The notes beneath the pieces are model-generated. The model had not been told where the DNA came from. It was given only the letters and a program-made list of their open reading frames with translations, and searched no databases. The position numbers and the translations under genes are program-made. DNA of 64,000 nt from Spiroplasma tabanidicola (GTDB taxonomy: Bacteria > Bacillota_I > Bacilli_A > Mycoplasmatales > Mycoplasmataceae). This document shows, piece after piece, positions 22,960-34,005 of the stretch (positions are counted from its first letter, which is position 1; every line of letters starts with the position of its first letter). The DNA is taken from the NCBI RefSeq assembly GCF_009730595.1, contig NZ_CP046276.1, positions 1,116,001-1,180,000 of the forward strand. Direction: 5' to 3'.

Positions 22960-23946
22960 TTATTTTGCTCCCTTCATAATAGCTTGATAAATTGTTACAA
23001 CTGAGGTTTTGTAAATATCTTCAACAGTTGCTCCTCTTGATAAATCATTAACTGGTTTTCTTAATCCTAATATAAATGGTCCAATTGCTTCAAAACCTCC
23101 AAGTCTTTGAGCAATTTTATAACCTATATTACCAGCATTTAAATCTGGAAAAACAAAAACGTCTGGTTTTTCTTTAGTTATTCTTGAATTAGGATATTTT
23201 TTATCTCTAACGGCTTTTATAAATGCGCTGTCAAATTGCATTTCTCCATCAAATAAAAACCCATTAGTATCATCTTCCATACCTTTTAATCTATCTACTG
23301 CTTTTTTTACTTTATCAACTGTGGGACCTGAGCCAGAACCTGCTGTTGAATAACTTAACATTGCAACTTCTACATTTTTAACATTCAACTTTAATGCAAA
23401 CCTTGCTGCCATATATGCAATATCTGCTAAATTTTTTGAGTCTGGATCAACATTTAAAGCACAATCAGTGAATATATAATCTTCTTCTCCTTTATGCATA
23501 ATAAATATTGATGAAGCAATTGAATAATTTTCTGAAGTTTTAACAATTTGCAAAGCTGCTCTTAATGTGTCTGCTGTTGTATAATTTAAACCACAAACCA
23601 TTGCATCTGCTAAATCCATATCAATTAATAATGCTCCATAGTAGTTTCTTTTTTGAACTAAAACTACCGCATCATGAACCTCTAATCTACCTTTTCTAAT
23701 TTCTAAAATTCTTTGTAACATATCTTCATTTAAAGATTCTTTTACAACTGTATATTTAAGTCCAGGGTCTAAATCTTTTGGCACTTCAAAACTCCCATTA
23801 AATAATAAATTAACATCAGCTAATCCTTCTTTTTGAATTCTAGTGGCAACTTCTATTATCTTACTTTCTACACCTTCTGGAAAAACCAATCTTATTTTTT
23901 TATGATGTTCTAATATTTGTTTTTTTATATCTTCTATTGTAAACAT
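22960..23946 (-). CDS. pta: Phosphate acetyltransferase
   Basis: It converts acetyl-CoA and phosphate to acetyl phosphate for AckA. The 328-residue single-domain form lacks the N-terminal DRTGG region of longer enzymes. RLVFPEGVESKIIEVA, SYSTAGSGSGPTVDKV and VFPDLNAGNIGYKIAQRLGG are conserved stretches around the CoA and phosphate sites. No TGA codon occurs. The start overlaps the coaD stop by one base (TAATG), so coaD, pta and ackA form one unit in which CoA supply and CoA use are linked. Confidence 0.97.
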   Translation of the reverse strand: MFTIEDIKKQILEHHKKIRLVFPEGVESKIIEVATRIQKEGLADVNLLFNGSFEVPKDLDPGLKYTVVKESLNEDMLQRILEIRKGRLEVHDAVVLVQKRNYYGALLIDMDLADAMVCGLNYTTADTLRAALQIVKTSENYSIASSIFIMHKGEEDYIFTDCALNVDPDSKNLADIAYMAARFALKLNVKNVEVAMLSYSTAGSGSGPTVDKVKKAVDRLKGMEDDTNGFLFDGEMQFDSAFIKAVRDKKYPNSRITKEKPDVFVFPDLNAGNIGYKIAQRLGGFEAIGPFILGLRKPVNDLSRGATVEDIYKTSVVTIYQAIMKGAK

Positions 23947-24374
23947 TATTTTTTCCCTCTCTTATATAACTCAATCTCTTTAATACTAGTAGATGATATT
24001 TCTCTCTTTTCAGAATCAGCAATTAAAATTATTGTTTCAAGTTTTGGATTTAAATATTTATTAACATCATAAATTTCTCTTTCATAAGAAAAATCAGCTT
24101 CGTTTCTAACACCTCTAATGATATAACTTGCATTAAGTTTTTTTGCAAAATCTGCTGTTAACTCATCTTGATTTATCAATACTTCACAGTTTTTTACTTC
24201 TTTTGTAAAGTTTTTAACTTGAATAACTCTACTTGCTAAATTTGGTTCCAACTCTTTTGCTATATTCTTAGTTATTACTATGTATACCTTTGAAAATAGT
24301 TTAACTGCTTTGTTTAGTATGTCCAAATGTCCTTGATGAAACGGATTGAAACTTCCAGGATATATAGCAATCAT
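23946..24374 (-). CDS. coaD: Phosphopantetheine adenylyltransferase
   Basis: It adds AMP to 4'-phosphopantetheine to give dephospho-CoA, the next-to-last step of CoA synthesis. The 142-residue protein starts AIYPGSFNPFHQGHLDIL with the HxGH nucleotidyl-transfer motif and ends with EISSTSIKEI, the matching ISSTxxR-type motif with Lys for Arg. IIRGVRNEADFSYE is also conserved. Length is slightly short for the family (about 160) at the C-terminus. It heads the coaD-pta-ackA unit; coaX elsewhere in the window supplies an early step of the same pathway. Confidence 0.95.
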   Translation of the reverse strand: MIAIYPGSFNPFHQGHLDILNKAVKLFSKVYIVITKNIAKELEPNLASRVIQVKNFTKEVKNCEVLINQDELTADFAKKLNASYIIRGVRNEADFSYEREIYDVNKYLNPKLETIILIADSEKREISSTSIKEIELYKRGKK

Positions 24375-24460
24375 AATTTACCTCTACTTCAATATCTTTA
24401 TTATTTTATTCTATTTTTATGAAATTCTTTTGCTTTTTTCCCCTTTTTAAGAAAAATTTT

Positions 24461-24492
24461 TTAAAAAAACAAAGCAAATGCTTTGTTTTTTT
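24461..24492 (-). terminator. Terminator after glnA
   Basis: On the minus strand AAAACAAAGC (24480-24489) pairs with GCTTTGTTTT (24466-24475) around ATTT and is followed by a T/A-rich run. It begins within two bases of the glnA stop. Confidence 0.88.
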
Positions 24493-25825
24493 AGTAGTAA
24501 TTGAAATATTTTTTTATTTCTCATTCTGTAACTTCAGTTTTATATTCTTCTCATTCATTTTGTTTATAATCTATAAACTTATTAAATAATTCTTCTCCTA
24601 AAAAATCTTTTATATAGTTTGATTCTTTAAAGTACTTTATCGCATCATTTAAATCAATTGGTAAATTATCTATTTTTAATTGATTTTTTTCTTCTTCTGA
24701 TAAATTAAACAAGTTTTTTTTAATTGGTTCATAAGATTTAAGTTTATTTTGTATTCCATCAATTCCTGCCATTAAAATTGCACTTAATGCTAGATATGGA
24801 TTACAACTTGAATCAACTGATCTTACTTCGATTCTTTTTGCGTGTTTATTTGCAGCAGGAATTCTTATCATAGTTGATCTATTACAATCACTTCATGCAA
24901 TATAACAAGGCGCTTCATAACCAGGAACTAATCTTTTAAATGAGTTAACTGTTGAGTTTGTTAATAGTGAAATAGATTTTGCATTTTTTAAAACTCCATT
25001 AATAAAGTATATTGCCATATCGCTTAAACCATTTGGTTTAGATTCATCATAAAATAAGTTATTATTATTTTCGTCAGCTATTGAGCAGTTTGCATGCATT
25101 CCACTTCCATTTATTGATTTAATTGGTTTTGGCATAAATGTTGCATACATGCCATACCTTTTAGCAACAGATTTAACTAAAACTTTAAAAGTTTGTAATT
25201 TATCACAAGTATCTAATGCATTTGAATATTCAAAGTTAATTTCGTGTTGAGAATTTGATACTTCATGGTGAGAAACTTCCATTTTAAAATTCATTTTTTG
25301 TAATTCAAACATTATTTCTCTTCTCACTTTAAATGACACATCTAAAGCTGGAGTATCAAAATAAACACTATTATCAGTATGTTCTAAAATTGGTTGTTTA
25401 TTTTCATCTAATTTGAATAAGAAAAATTCAGGTTCAACTCCAACATTAAAAGTATGTCCAATTTTTAAATCTCTCATTTTTTGTATACAATTTTTTAATA
25501 TACTTCTTGGATCACTATGAAAGTGCTCTTTTTTTGATGTAAATACATCACATAAGAATCTTCCCACTTTGTAATCTTCAGTAGTTTCGCTTTCTAAAAT
25601 AAGTCAAGTACTTAAATCAGGATATAAATACATATCTGCATCATCAATTTTTGCAAATCCTTTAACAGAAGATCCGTCAAAAATAACTTCATTATTTAAA
25701 GCTTTATCAATATTAGTTGCAGGTATTTCTAAACTTTTTAACATACCTAACATATCTGTAAATTGTAATTTAATGAATTTTATGTTTTCTTTTTTAATTA
25801 TTGCAATAATGTCTTCTTTTTTCAT
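24491..25825 (-). CDS. glnA: Glutamine synthetase type I
   Basis: It makes glutamine from glutamate, ammonia and ATP. The 444-residue length matches the short GSI-alpha form of Firmicutes, without the adenylylation-loop insertion. Visible marks: FDGSSVKGF (beta-grasp domain), GVEPEFFLF (metal ligands), NGSGMHAN (substrate site) and NRSTMIRIPAA. Three TGA codons are Trp. It is monocistronic here with its own terminator; no glnR is adjacent and no GlnR box is recognisable upstream. Glutamine also feeds GuaA. Confidence 0.96.
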
Positions 25826-25958
25826 TTTTATATCTCCACTAAATCTATTATATATAAATAACTTTATTAAGTAATTAATAAATTTTTTAATTTAAATAAG
25901 TTTTGACAGATATTAAATTTTTATATTTGTTAAAATTATTATATTTAGGAGATAAGAT

Positions 25959-26726
25959 ATGAATGTTTTATTAGTTGATGTTGGTAACTCTACTGTTGAT
26001 TTTAGAGTTTGAAATAAAAAAACAAATATTATGACAAAAATTTTTAGACCAGAAACTCATGAAAAAGAATTTAAATCAAGCTCAAGATTAAAAAGAAAAA
26101 TATTAAGTAAAAATATAGGTTTTGATGAAATTATTTATTGCTCTGTTGTTCCAGAATGAAATGATATTATAAGAGCGTTAGGTCAAAGTGTTGGAGTAAA
26201 AGTTTATAACTTTAGAAATGAGTTAGTTATTAATAATAGCGATTTTAATTTAGAAGGTGTTGAAAATATTGGAGCTGACATTTTAGCAAACTTTAGTGCT
26301 GTTAAGTTAAAACACAAACTTGATAATGTAGCTGTGATTTCAATGGGAACTGCTACAACAATATTTGTTGTACAAAATAAAAAATTTCAAGGAGTAAGTA
26401 TATCTCCAGGTTTGGAAACATCCATTGATGGTTTAATAAGTAAAGCGTCTTTACTAAAAAACTTTGTATATGCAAAAACAAATGTAGATATCGGAAAAAC
26501 AACCAATGATGCAATTAATCTAGGAGCTTGTAACGGACATTTTTTTATGATTAAGGGTTTAATAGAATATTTTAAAACTAAATTTACAATTGATAAGGTC
26601 ATAATTACTGGTGGAATAGCAAATATTTTTGAAGATGATATATTTGAATTAAATTATACTTTAAATGAGCAATTAATTTTCGAAGGTATAATTGAAGTGT
26701 ATAAGCAAATAAAAAAAGAGGGTTAA
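25959..26726 (+). CDS. coaX: Type III pantothenate kinase
   Basis: It phosphorylates pantothenate, the first step to CoA. The 255-residue ASKHA-fold protein starts VLLVDVGNSTVDFRVW (phosphate loop 1), has GVENIGADILANF, the SMGTATTIFVV phosphate loop 2 and GGIANIF near the end. Three TGA codons are Trp. AGGAG lies before the ATG at 25959. CoaX-type enzymes need a monovalent cation and are not inhibited by CoA. Its stop lies nine bases from the end of IS copy 1, so the IS has replaced whatever terminator followed. Confidence 0.93.
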
Positions 26727-26752
26727 TTTGTACTTGTCAATTAAAATTGACA

Positions 26753-27656
26753 TTAAAAAGATACTTTCTCCATACGAATTTCTTATGGAGTTTTTTTTAT
26801 GCTTCAAGTTAGGTCTAACATAATTATAAAAATCAATATAATCTGAAATTATTGTGTATATATTTGAATAGTTTAGCTCTTTTGTTTTATAAGTATAAAT
26901 GCATTCATTTTTTATTGTTCCAAAAAATGATTCACACGCTCCATTATTATGAGAGTTATCTCTTCTTGACATAGATATACTAATCTTGTTATCGTCACAT
27001 AAACTTTTTCATGTTTCATTGGTATAAGGGCTACTTGATCAGAGTGAATAATATCATGAGCACCTCTCTTTTTAATTGCAGATATAAGATTTGTATAACA
27101 TAATTTACCATTAGGACTATTAGATAACTTTCAATCTACAATTTCGGAGTTATACAAATCTTTTATAACAGATAAATATGCATTTCCTGAATCAGTTTTT
27201 ATATAAGTTACATCCGTAACTCATTTTTGATTTAAACTATATGATTTAAAATTTCTATTTAACAAATTATCATATCTCAAAGGACCAGACTTATCATATT
27301 TAGGTACTCTTTTTTTCGAACTGCTTTTAAATTATTAGTTTCATATATCTATAAACAACTCATGGTTTTAAATTTTAATTAAAATATTTATTCAAAAGTA
27401 AAGTCATCATATTGTATCCAAATCGTTTTTTAAATAAGTGAAAAATAAGTTTGATTTTGATAGCTAATATTCGATTATAGTTTTTATTCATAGGTTTTCC
27501 GTTTTTTAGTCATTGTAAATAACCAAATCTTGAAACACCTAGATATTTACAAACTAAGGTTAAAGTAAACTTTTTTGAGCAATTAAAAATGACGAAGTAC
27601 TTTTTCTTAGTTGTCTTCGCCAAATGCTTTTTTAGTGCTCGCTCCAATTTTAATGC
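26753..27656 (-). pseudogene. IS150-type transposase orfB remnant (copy 1)
   Basis: The integrase-like part of an IS3-family transposase. Conserved pieces remain in different frames: KKYF-like start, LGVSRFGYLQW, WVTDVTYIKT (first catalytic Asp), HSDQ (second Asp) and SRRDNSHNNGACESFFGTIKNE (catalytic Glu, ESFFG). Damage against copy 2: a TAA in place of a CAA near 27378, a short deletion near 27346, a one-base loss after HSDQ (shared with copy 2), and an extra A in the poly-A near 26792 that changes the end of the protein. Confidence 0.85.
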
Positions 27657-27914
27657 TTATCTTAATTCTTCTGTTGTCATATCAACAGGGTCTTTAAAAA
27701 TTCAATCATGAGACTTAAATTTCTTTATATTTCCTTTTGTTTGAATTCCATTCCCTCATTCAAGAACGCCTTCACCTTTAGTTTTAAATTCAGATCTTCA
27801 TCTATTGATTGTACTAGTGATAACATCATATTTTAATGCAGCATTTGTTATTCCTATTTTTTTAGATTCTTCAATTATTTTAATTTTTTCATTTTTTAAT
27901 CATTGTTTTGCCAT
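27657..27914 (-). CDS. IS3-family orfA, helix-turn-helix protein (copy 1)
   Basis: The 85-residue protein begins MAKQWLKNEKIKIIEESKKI and holds a helix-turn-helix (GITNAALKYDVITSTINRW), the DNA-binding part of IS3-type transposases. GGTGT precedes the ATG at 27914. Four TGA codons are Trp. It ends at TAA 27657 (ELR stop); the orfB reading continues in the same frame right after this TAA, which is present in both copies, so it may be an old nonsense mutation or a true orfA end. Confidence 0.8.
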
Positions 27915-27978
27915 ATAAAAAGAACACCTTTCAATAAAATTTTAACAATAAAAGTACTTTTTTACTGTCAATTTTATT

Positions 27979-28755
27979 TTAGATGTTCAAATTACTCTTT
28001 TTTATTTGCATACCTCTTTCGACAATTTCTCTACATTTAACAACATAATCTTTGGTTGGAGGTTCAACATCTTTTAAATAAAACCTCATTTTTAAATTTT
28101 CGTATTTTGGAATCATCATATTATGATATGGTAGCATTTCAAATCTTTCCATATTTTTTAAAGTTCCAACAAATTTTCCCATTTTTAATAAATCTTGCTC
28201 ATCATCTGTATAGCCTGGAACTAAAACGTGTCTTACTCACATTTTAGCATTGTTATCATCTAAAAATTTAATTCCTTGTAAAACATTTGTATTTGGTCTT
28301 GATGTCAAATTAATATGTTTTTCATTATCTATATGTTTTAAATCTGCAAGTATTAAATCGGTATATTTTAAAAGTTCTTTTCACTTTTCTTGAACTGCTG
28401 GAATTTCTTGATATGTTCCTAAGCAAGTATCTAAGCAAGTATTAATTCCTTTTGCTTGAGCTGCTTTAAAAACTTCAATACAAAAATCAATTTGGGCAGT
28501 TGCTTCTCCTCCAGAAAGAGTTATTCCACCTTTTTTGTAAAAGTTTTCATTTTTTTTATACATAGCTAAAATCTCATCAACACTAATTGTTTTTTCATGT
28601 TTAAATTCAATTGTTTCTGGATTGTGACAATATTTACATTTGAAGAAACAACCTTGTAAAAATATTACTAATCTAATCCCTGGGCCATCAACAGCGCCAA
28701 AACTTTCCGTACTACTATAATATCCTGTTTTATGATCTTTTATTTCTTGACTCAT
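27979..28755 (-). CDS. pflA: Pyruvate formate-lyase activating enzyme
   Basis: A radical-SAM enzyme that makes the glycyl radical on PFL. The 258-residue protein has the cluster motif CxxxCxxC as CKYCHN preceded by GCFFK (Cys at 36, 40 and 43), the Gly-rich [11 protein letters not shown], and [13 protein letters not shown]. Two TGA codons are Trp. It is the last gene of the adhE-pflB-radical subunit-pflA group. A strong terminator lies just before it, so its level may be kept below that of PFL. The last codons (NI and stop) come from IS copy 1, so the native C-terminus has been slightly changed. Confidence 0.95.
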
Positions 28756-28765
28756 CTTTTCAATA

Positions 28766-28797
28766 AAAGGAGAGTACCTTTTAAAGTACTCTCCTTT
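28766..28797 (-). terminator. Terminator between the glycyl-radical gene and pflA
   Basis: A 12-bp stem, AAAGGAGAGTAC (28786-28797 on the minus strand) with GTACTCTCCTTT (28766-28777), closes an eight-base loop and is followed by TATTGAAAA. The T-tract is poor, so it may be leaky; it also occupies the leader of pflA. Confidence 0.75.
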
Positions 28798-28812
28798 TTC
28801 AACTTTCTCTAA

Positions 28813-29061
28813 TTACATTGATTGATGGAAAGTTCTTGAAATAACTTCGTCTTGTTGAGATTTGGTTAATTTAATAAAGTTAACAGCATATCCTGAAACT
28901 CTGATTGTTAATTGAGGATAGTTTTCTGGATGTTGTTGGGCATCTAATAAAACTTCACGTTTTAAAACATTAACATTTAAGTGGTGCCCTCCATTGCTCA
29001 TATATCCATCTAACATATTAACTAAATTATCTTGTTGTTGTTTTGAAACTTTTTTGTCCAT
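28813..29061 (-). CDS. grcA: Separate glycyl-radical domain of pyruvate formate-lyase (GrcA/YfiD-like)
   Basis: The 82-residue protein is the C-terminal domain of PFL as a gene of its own: [20 protein letters not shown], then RVSGYAVNF with the radical Gly57, and the ending SRTFHQSM. YfiD/GrcA in E. coli has the same fold and can replace the damaged domain of a full PFL. Here the main PFL gene upstream lacks the domain, so this protein should be an obligate subunit and not just a repair part. It has GGGAG before its ATG and an extended -10 box in the 54-base gap upstream. It is the presumed target of PflA. Confidence 0.92.
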   Translation of the reverse strand: MDKKVSKQQQDNLVNMLDGYMSNGGHHLNVNVLKREVLLDAQQHPENYPQLTIRVSGYAVNFIKLTKSQQDEVISRTFHQSM

Positions 29062-29101
29062 AATTTTATTCTCCCTTTCAGATACTTTTTTTATTATCTA
29101 T

Positions 29102-29110
29102 ATTATATCA
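29102..29110 (-). promoter_or_regulatory. Extended -10 promoter between pflB and the radical-domain gene
   Basis: The minus strand reads TGATATAAT in the short gap after the pflB stop. Transcription would start about 33 bases before the radical-domain ATG. It would allow extra supply of the small subunit. Confidence 0.5.
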
Positions 29111-29115
29111 CTTTT

Positions 29116-31185
29116 TTATTTCAATGCGTCTTTTGGAATTTCTCCAGTAATTTTAATTTCTCCTGAAATTACTAAATCTTCATCTTTTCCAAGAGCATTT
29201 GGTACAACTGAGAAAGTATTTGAAATTCCATCCGCTGCATGTTTGAATGGTATTTTAGATACTGATGCTAATGAATTTACAGCTCCTGTGCAATCACGTC
29301 CATGCATCGGGTTTGCTCCTGGTGCAAATGCTTCAGGATATCTTCTACCACATGGAGTATCTCCAGTTGATTTTCCATAAACTACGTTTGAAGTAATTGT
29401 TAAAACTGACATTGTTGCTTCTGAATTTCTGTATGTGTGATGTGATCTAATTTTGTTCATAAATACTTTAACCACTTTTTTAGCTAAATCATCAACTCTA
29501 TCGTCATTGTTACCAAATTTTGGGAAGTCCCCTTCTGTTTTATATGATGTTACAATTCCTTTTTCATCACGAATTGGATAAACTTTTGCATATTTAATTG
29601 CTGATAATGAGTCGGCAACTACTGATAGTCCAGCGATTCCTGTTGCAAAGAATCTATGTACATTTGTATCATAGAAACACATTTCTGCACTTTCATAGTA
29701 GTACTTATCATGCATATAGTGAATTACATTTAATGTATTTACATATTTGTCCGCAACTCAGGTCATCATATTATCAAATTTTGCTCATACTTCATCAAAA
29801 TTTAATGGTCCATCGCCAGTTAATACTGGTTCATATTTAGGAGAGATTTGTTCTTTTGAGATTTCATCGACACCTCCATTAATTGCGTATAATAGTGTTT
29901 TTGCTAAGTTAGTTCTAGCTCCAAAGAATTGCATTTGTTTTCCAACTCTCATTGGCGACACACAACAAGCAATAGCATAGTCATCACCATGAGTAGTTCT
30001 CATAATATCATCATTTTCATATTGCATTGACGAGAACATAATTGAATATCTTGCACAGAATTCTTTAAATCCGTTTGGTAAACTTGTTGATCATAAGATT
30101 GTTAAGTTTGGTTCTGGTGAAGGTCCCATATTTGATAATGTGTGAATGTATCTAAAACAGTTTTTAGTTACAAGCGGACGTCCGTCTAATCCCATACCAG
30201 CAATTGATTCAGTTGCTCAAACTGGGTCTCCTGAGAAAATTTCATTATATGCAGGAGTTCTTGTGAATTTAACAATTCTCAATTTCATAACTAAATGGTC
30301 AACTAGTTCTTGAGCTTCTTCTTCAGTTAAGATGCCTTTTTCTAAATCTCTTTCAACATATATATCTAAGAATGTTGCAGTTCTACCAAATGATTCAGCT
30401 GCACCATTGTTTTGTTTAATTGCTGCTAAATATGCCAAGTAAGTAAAGTTAAATGCTTCGGTTGCATTCTTAGCTGGTTTTAATACATCAAAACCATAAC
30501 TTTTTGCCATTTCTGTAATATCTTTTAATGCTCTAATTTGTTCTGTAATTTCTTCTCTTAAACGGATTTTTTCTTCAGTCATTTCTCCATCAATTAAAGA
30601 TGCATCTTTAATTTTTTCTTGCATTAAAAAGTCACTTCCATAAAGAGCTAATCTTCTATAATCACCAATAATTCTTCCTCTACCATAAGTATCTGGAAGC
30701 CCTGTAACGATATGGCTTTTTCTAATTTTTCTCATATCTGGAGTATATGCGTCAAACACCCCTTGATTGTGAGTTTTACGATATTTTGTAAAGATTTCTT
30801 TTACACGATCAGATACTTGGAAACCATATGATTCGTTTGCTTGAATAGCCATATTAATACCACCTCAAGGCATTAAACCTCTTTTAAATGGTTTGTCTGT
30901 TTGTAAACCAACAACTTTTTCAAGTTTTTTATCAATAAATCCTGCCGCATGTGAAGTAATTGTTTGAGGTACATCACTATCAACATCTAGAACACCGCCA
31001 GCTTCTCTTTCTTTTTTAGATAACTCCATAACCATTTCTCATAGTTTTGTGGTGTTCTTAGTAGGACCTGCTAAGAAAGAATCATCACCTTCATAAGGTC
31101 TATAATTTTTTTGTATAAAGTTTCTAACGTCAACTTCTTCAGTTCATGATCCTTCTTCAAAACCTTCTCATTCTTTAAATTTCAT
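29116..31185 (-). CDS. pflB: Pyruvate formate-lyase main domain, lacking glycyl-radical domain
   Basis: PFL cleaves pyruvate with CoA to acetyl-CoA and formate. This 689-residue protein has the barrel with active-site Cys407-Cys408 in AIACCVSP and conserved [26 protein letters not shown] and [12 protein letters not shown]. It ends after [19 protein letters not shown], just where full-length enzymes (about 750-760) go on into the glycyl-radical domain. That domain is encoded by the next gene. The TAA at 29116 is followed by a real intergenic gap with promoter and ribosome site, so this is a gene split and not a frameshift. The ATG has AGGAGG. About ten TGA codons are Trp. Confidence 0.95.
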
Positions 31186-31267
31186 TTTAATTGCCTCCTT
31201 AAAGATATTATCTACTAAAAATAAAAAATTTTCTATAAATTTATACTATTTATAGAAAATTATTTAA

Positions 31268-33871
31268 TTATGAGAATTTTTTTATTGGATTGCCATAATA
31301 TGCATCTAAATAAATTTGTTTAATATCTTCTATTAATGGATATCTTGGGTTTGCACCAGTACATTGATCATCAAATGCATCTTCTGCCATTTTTTCAAGT
31401 GATTTTTGAAAGTTTTTTTCATCAACTCCATAATCTTTAAATGAGGCATATAAACCAACTTCTTTTGTTAAATTTTGAACAGTTTCAATTAAAGCATCAA
31501 CTAATTGTTCATCGGTTTTTCCTTTTAATCCTAGTTCTCTGGCCATTTGAGCATATTTTTCCATTGAATTTTGTACTTTATATTGTGAAAAGTAAGTTTG
31601 TTTTCCACCTTCTAATAGACATGCAGCATTATATCTAATAATGTGTGGTAATAAAATAGCATTAGCTGCACCATGAATTACATTGTGATATCCTCCGACT
31701 TTATGCGAAAGTGAATGAACCAATCCTAAGAAAGCATTTGCAAATGACATACCTGCAAATGTTGCTCCATCCATAACTTTCGCTCTTGCTTCTACATCTT
31801 CGGTTCCGTTTTTATAAGCTCTTGGTAAATAGTTTAAAATGTTTTTTGCTCCTTGAACTGCATATCCATCTGTATATTCAGTTGACATAACAGAAACATA
31901 AGCCTCTAAACAGTGAGTTAATGCATCTAATGCAGGTGCATTTGTTGCATTTTTAGGCACTGTCATAGTTAATTCAGGATCAATAATTGCCATGTTTGGT
32001 GTTAATGAATAATCTGCCAAAGGATACTTTGTATGTGTCTCATCATCAGTAATAACCGAGAAAGGAGTTACTTCTGATCCCGTACCTGAAGTAGTTGGAA
32101 TACATAGCATTTTTGCTTTTTTACCAGTGTTTGGATATCTTACGATTCTTTTTCTAATATCTGCAAAAGTAACAGCTAAATCTTTAAAATTAACTTCTTC
32201 TCCATCGTTTTCATACATTAATCACATAAGTTTAGCAGCATCCATGGATGAACCACCACCAAACCCGATAATTAAATCTGGTCGATATTGTTTCATATCT
32301 TCTGCACCTTTTTTAGTTGTTGATAACATTGGGTTTGGTTCTACACCATCAAATACTGTGTAACTAATTCCCAATTTATCTAATTGCTCTGTAATTCTTT
32401 TACCGTATAATTGGTTAATTATTTTATCAGTTACGATATATACTTTTTTAATATCTCATTCTCTTAAATCTTCAAAAGCATACTGTAGTGACCCATATTT
32501 ATGATAAATTCTTTCTGGTAATCTTAATCACTGCATATTTTCCCTTCTTTCTGCAATAGTTTTAACATTTAATAAGTTTAATGGACCAACATTTTGTGAA
32601 AATGAGTTTTTTCCGTGAGTTCCACACCCAAGTGTCATACTTGGGTCCATACCAAAGTTATACATATCTCCAACTCCACCGAGAGATGAAGGAGAGTTAA
32701 CTAATAATCTACCTGGATTTAATCCTTTAAATAATTCTAATCTATCTTTATGTTTATCAACATCACATCATAATGATGCTGTGTGACCTGCACCCATTTT
32801 TAAAATTTCTCTTGAAACTTTAATTGCTTCTTCAAAACTTTTCACTTTATATGCAGCAACATATGTTGAAAGTTTTTCATGTGCTAAAGGTTCATCATAA
32901 CTTGTATTATTTGCTTCAACAATAATAAATCTTGTAGTTTCAGGAACTTTAATTCCTACAATTTCCGCAACTTTTAATGCCGATTTACCTACTAAATCCG
33001 CATTTAATAGACCATATTTTCCTTCTTTAAACATTGCTTTTCTAAATTTATTTTTCTCGTCTTCAGAAGTTACAATATAACTATTCTTTTGCTTAAATAA
33101 CTCTATTGTTTTATCATATACTGATTCTAAAATTACTAAAGAGTTTTCGGTTGCACAAACAACCCCATTATCAAATGTATTTGATTGTACAATTGATGAA
33201 GTTGCAACATCTAAATCAGCTGAATCATCAATAATTGCTGGTGCATTCCCAGCTCCAACTCCAATTGATGGAGTTCCTGATGAATATGCTGCTTTAACCA
33301 TTCCTGGGCCCCCTGTAGCTAAAATTATATCTGAGTTTTGCATAACATAATTTGTTTTTTCTAAACTCGGACAATCTAATCAAGCTATAATATCTTCTGG
33401 CGCTCCTGCTTTAAACGCTGCTTCATATATAATTTTTGCAGCTTCTATAGTACAATTTTTTGCCCCAGGGTGAGGTGAAATAACAATTGCATTTCTAGTT
33501 TTTAAAGCAAGTAAACATTTAAAAATTGCAGTTGCAGTTGGGTTAGTTGTAGGAATAACGGCTCCGACTATACCAATTGGTTCATACACTTTATGTATTC
33601 CTAAAGCCTTATTTTCATAAAATGTTCCAACTGTTTGTAAATGTCTATATTTGTTATAAATGAATTCACTTGCATAGTGGTTTTTTAATATTTTATCTTC
33701 AAAGATTCCCATTGAAGTTTCATTATGAGCTAATTTTGCTAACATAATTCGATTTTCATTAGCTGCTAATGCAGCTGCTTTAAAAATTTTGTCTACTTGT
33801 TCTTGAGTAAATGTTGAATATTTTTCATAAGCTTTTCTTGCTTTTTCAAAAACTAAATCCAATTCTTCCAT
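31268..33871 (-). CDS. adhE: Bifunctional acetaldehyde/alcohol dehydrogenase
   Basis: AdhE reduces acetyl-CoA to acetaldehyde and then ethanol, regenerating two NAD. The 867-residue protein joins an aldehyde dehydrogenase half (residues 1-440; catalytic Cys in NGVVCATENS) with an iron alcohol dehydrogenase half (450-867; GGGSSMDAAK, and metal ligands in HSLSHKVGGYHNVIHG). The first half contains GPGMVKAAYSSG, the second TTSGTGSEVTPF. Several TGA are Trp. The ATG at 33871 has AGGAG; an upstream TTG is possible but lies before that site. PFL follows after 82 bases, so acetyl-CoA supply and disposal are encoded together. Confidence 0.96.
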
Positions 33872-33947
33872 TTTTAATATCTCCTTACTCAATTATTATA
33901 GACTAATTGGAAAAATTTTTGAAAATTTTATTTTTTTCCCTACTTTT

Positions 33948-33982
33948 AGAAAAAAAATACATACTATAAAAGTATGTATTTT
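33948..33982 (-). terminator. Terminator after rpsI
   Basis: ATACATACT (33971-33979, minus strand) pairs with AGTATGTAT (33957-33965) around a five-base loop and is followed by a T run. It separates rplM-rpsI from adhE. Confidence 0.88.
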
Positions 33983-34005
33983 TGTGTACACAAAATAAAT
34001 ATAAA

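Larger units (their letters stand above)
26735..27989 (-). mobile_element. IS3-family element, copy 1 (decayed)
   Basis: This 1255-bp element reads on the minus strand and is about 85% alike by eye to copy 2 at 39591-40844. Ends are TG...CA: left TGAACATCTAAAATAAAATT, right (reversed) TGTCAATTAAAATTGACATT, sharing an imperfect inverted repeat AAATTGACAxTAAAAA. It has a small HTH orfA and an IS150-type orfB. No target duplication is visible. The left end enters the 3' end of pflA: the pflA stop codon is inside the element. The orfB is broken by several lesions, so this copy cannot move by itself. Confidence 0.88.

Noticed and set aside
23946-23948. Overlap of coaD and pta taken as a frameshift fusion
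   Set aside because: It is a usual TAATG overlap between two complete enzymes of normal length.
26673-26972. A 99-codon frame running from IS copy 1 into coaX antisense
   Set aside because: It is the end of the broken transposase, frameshifted in the poly-A run and reading past the IS end.
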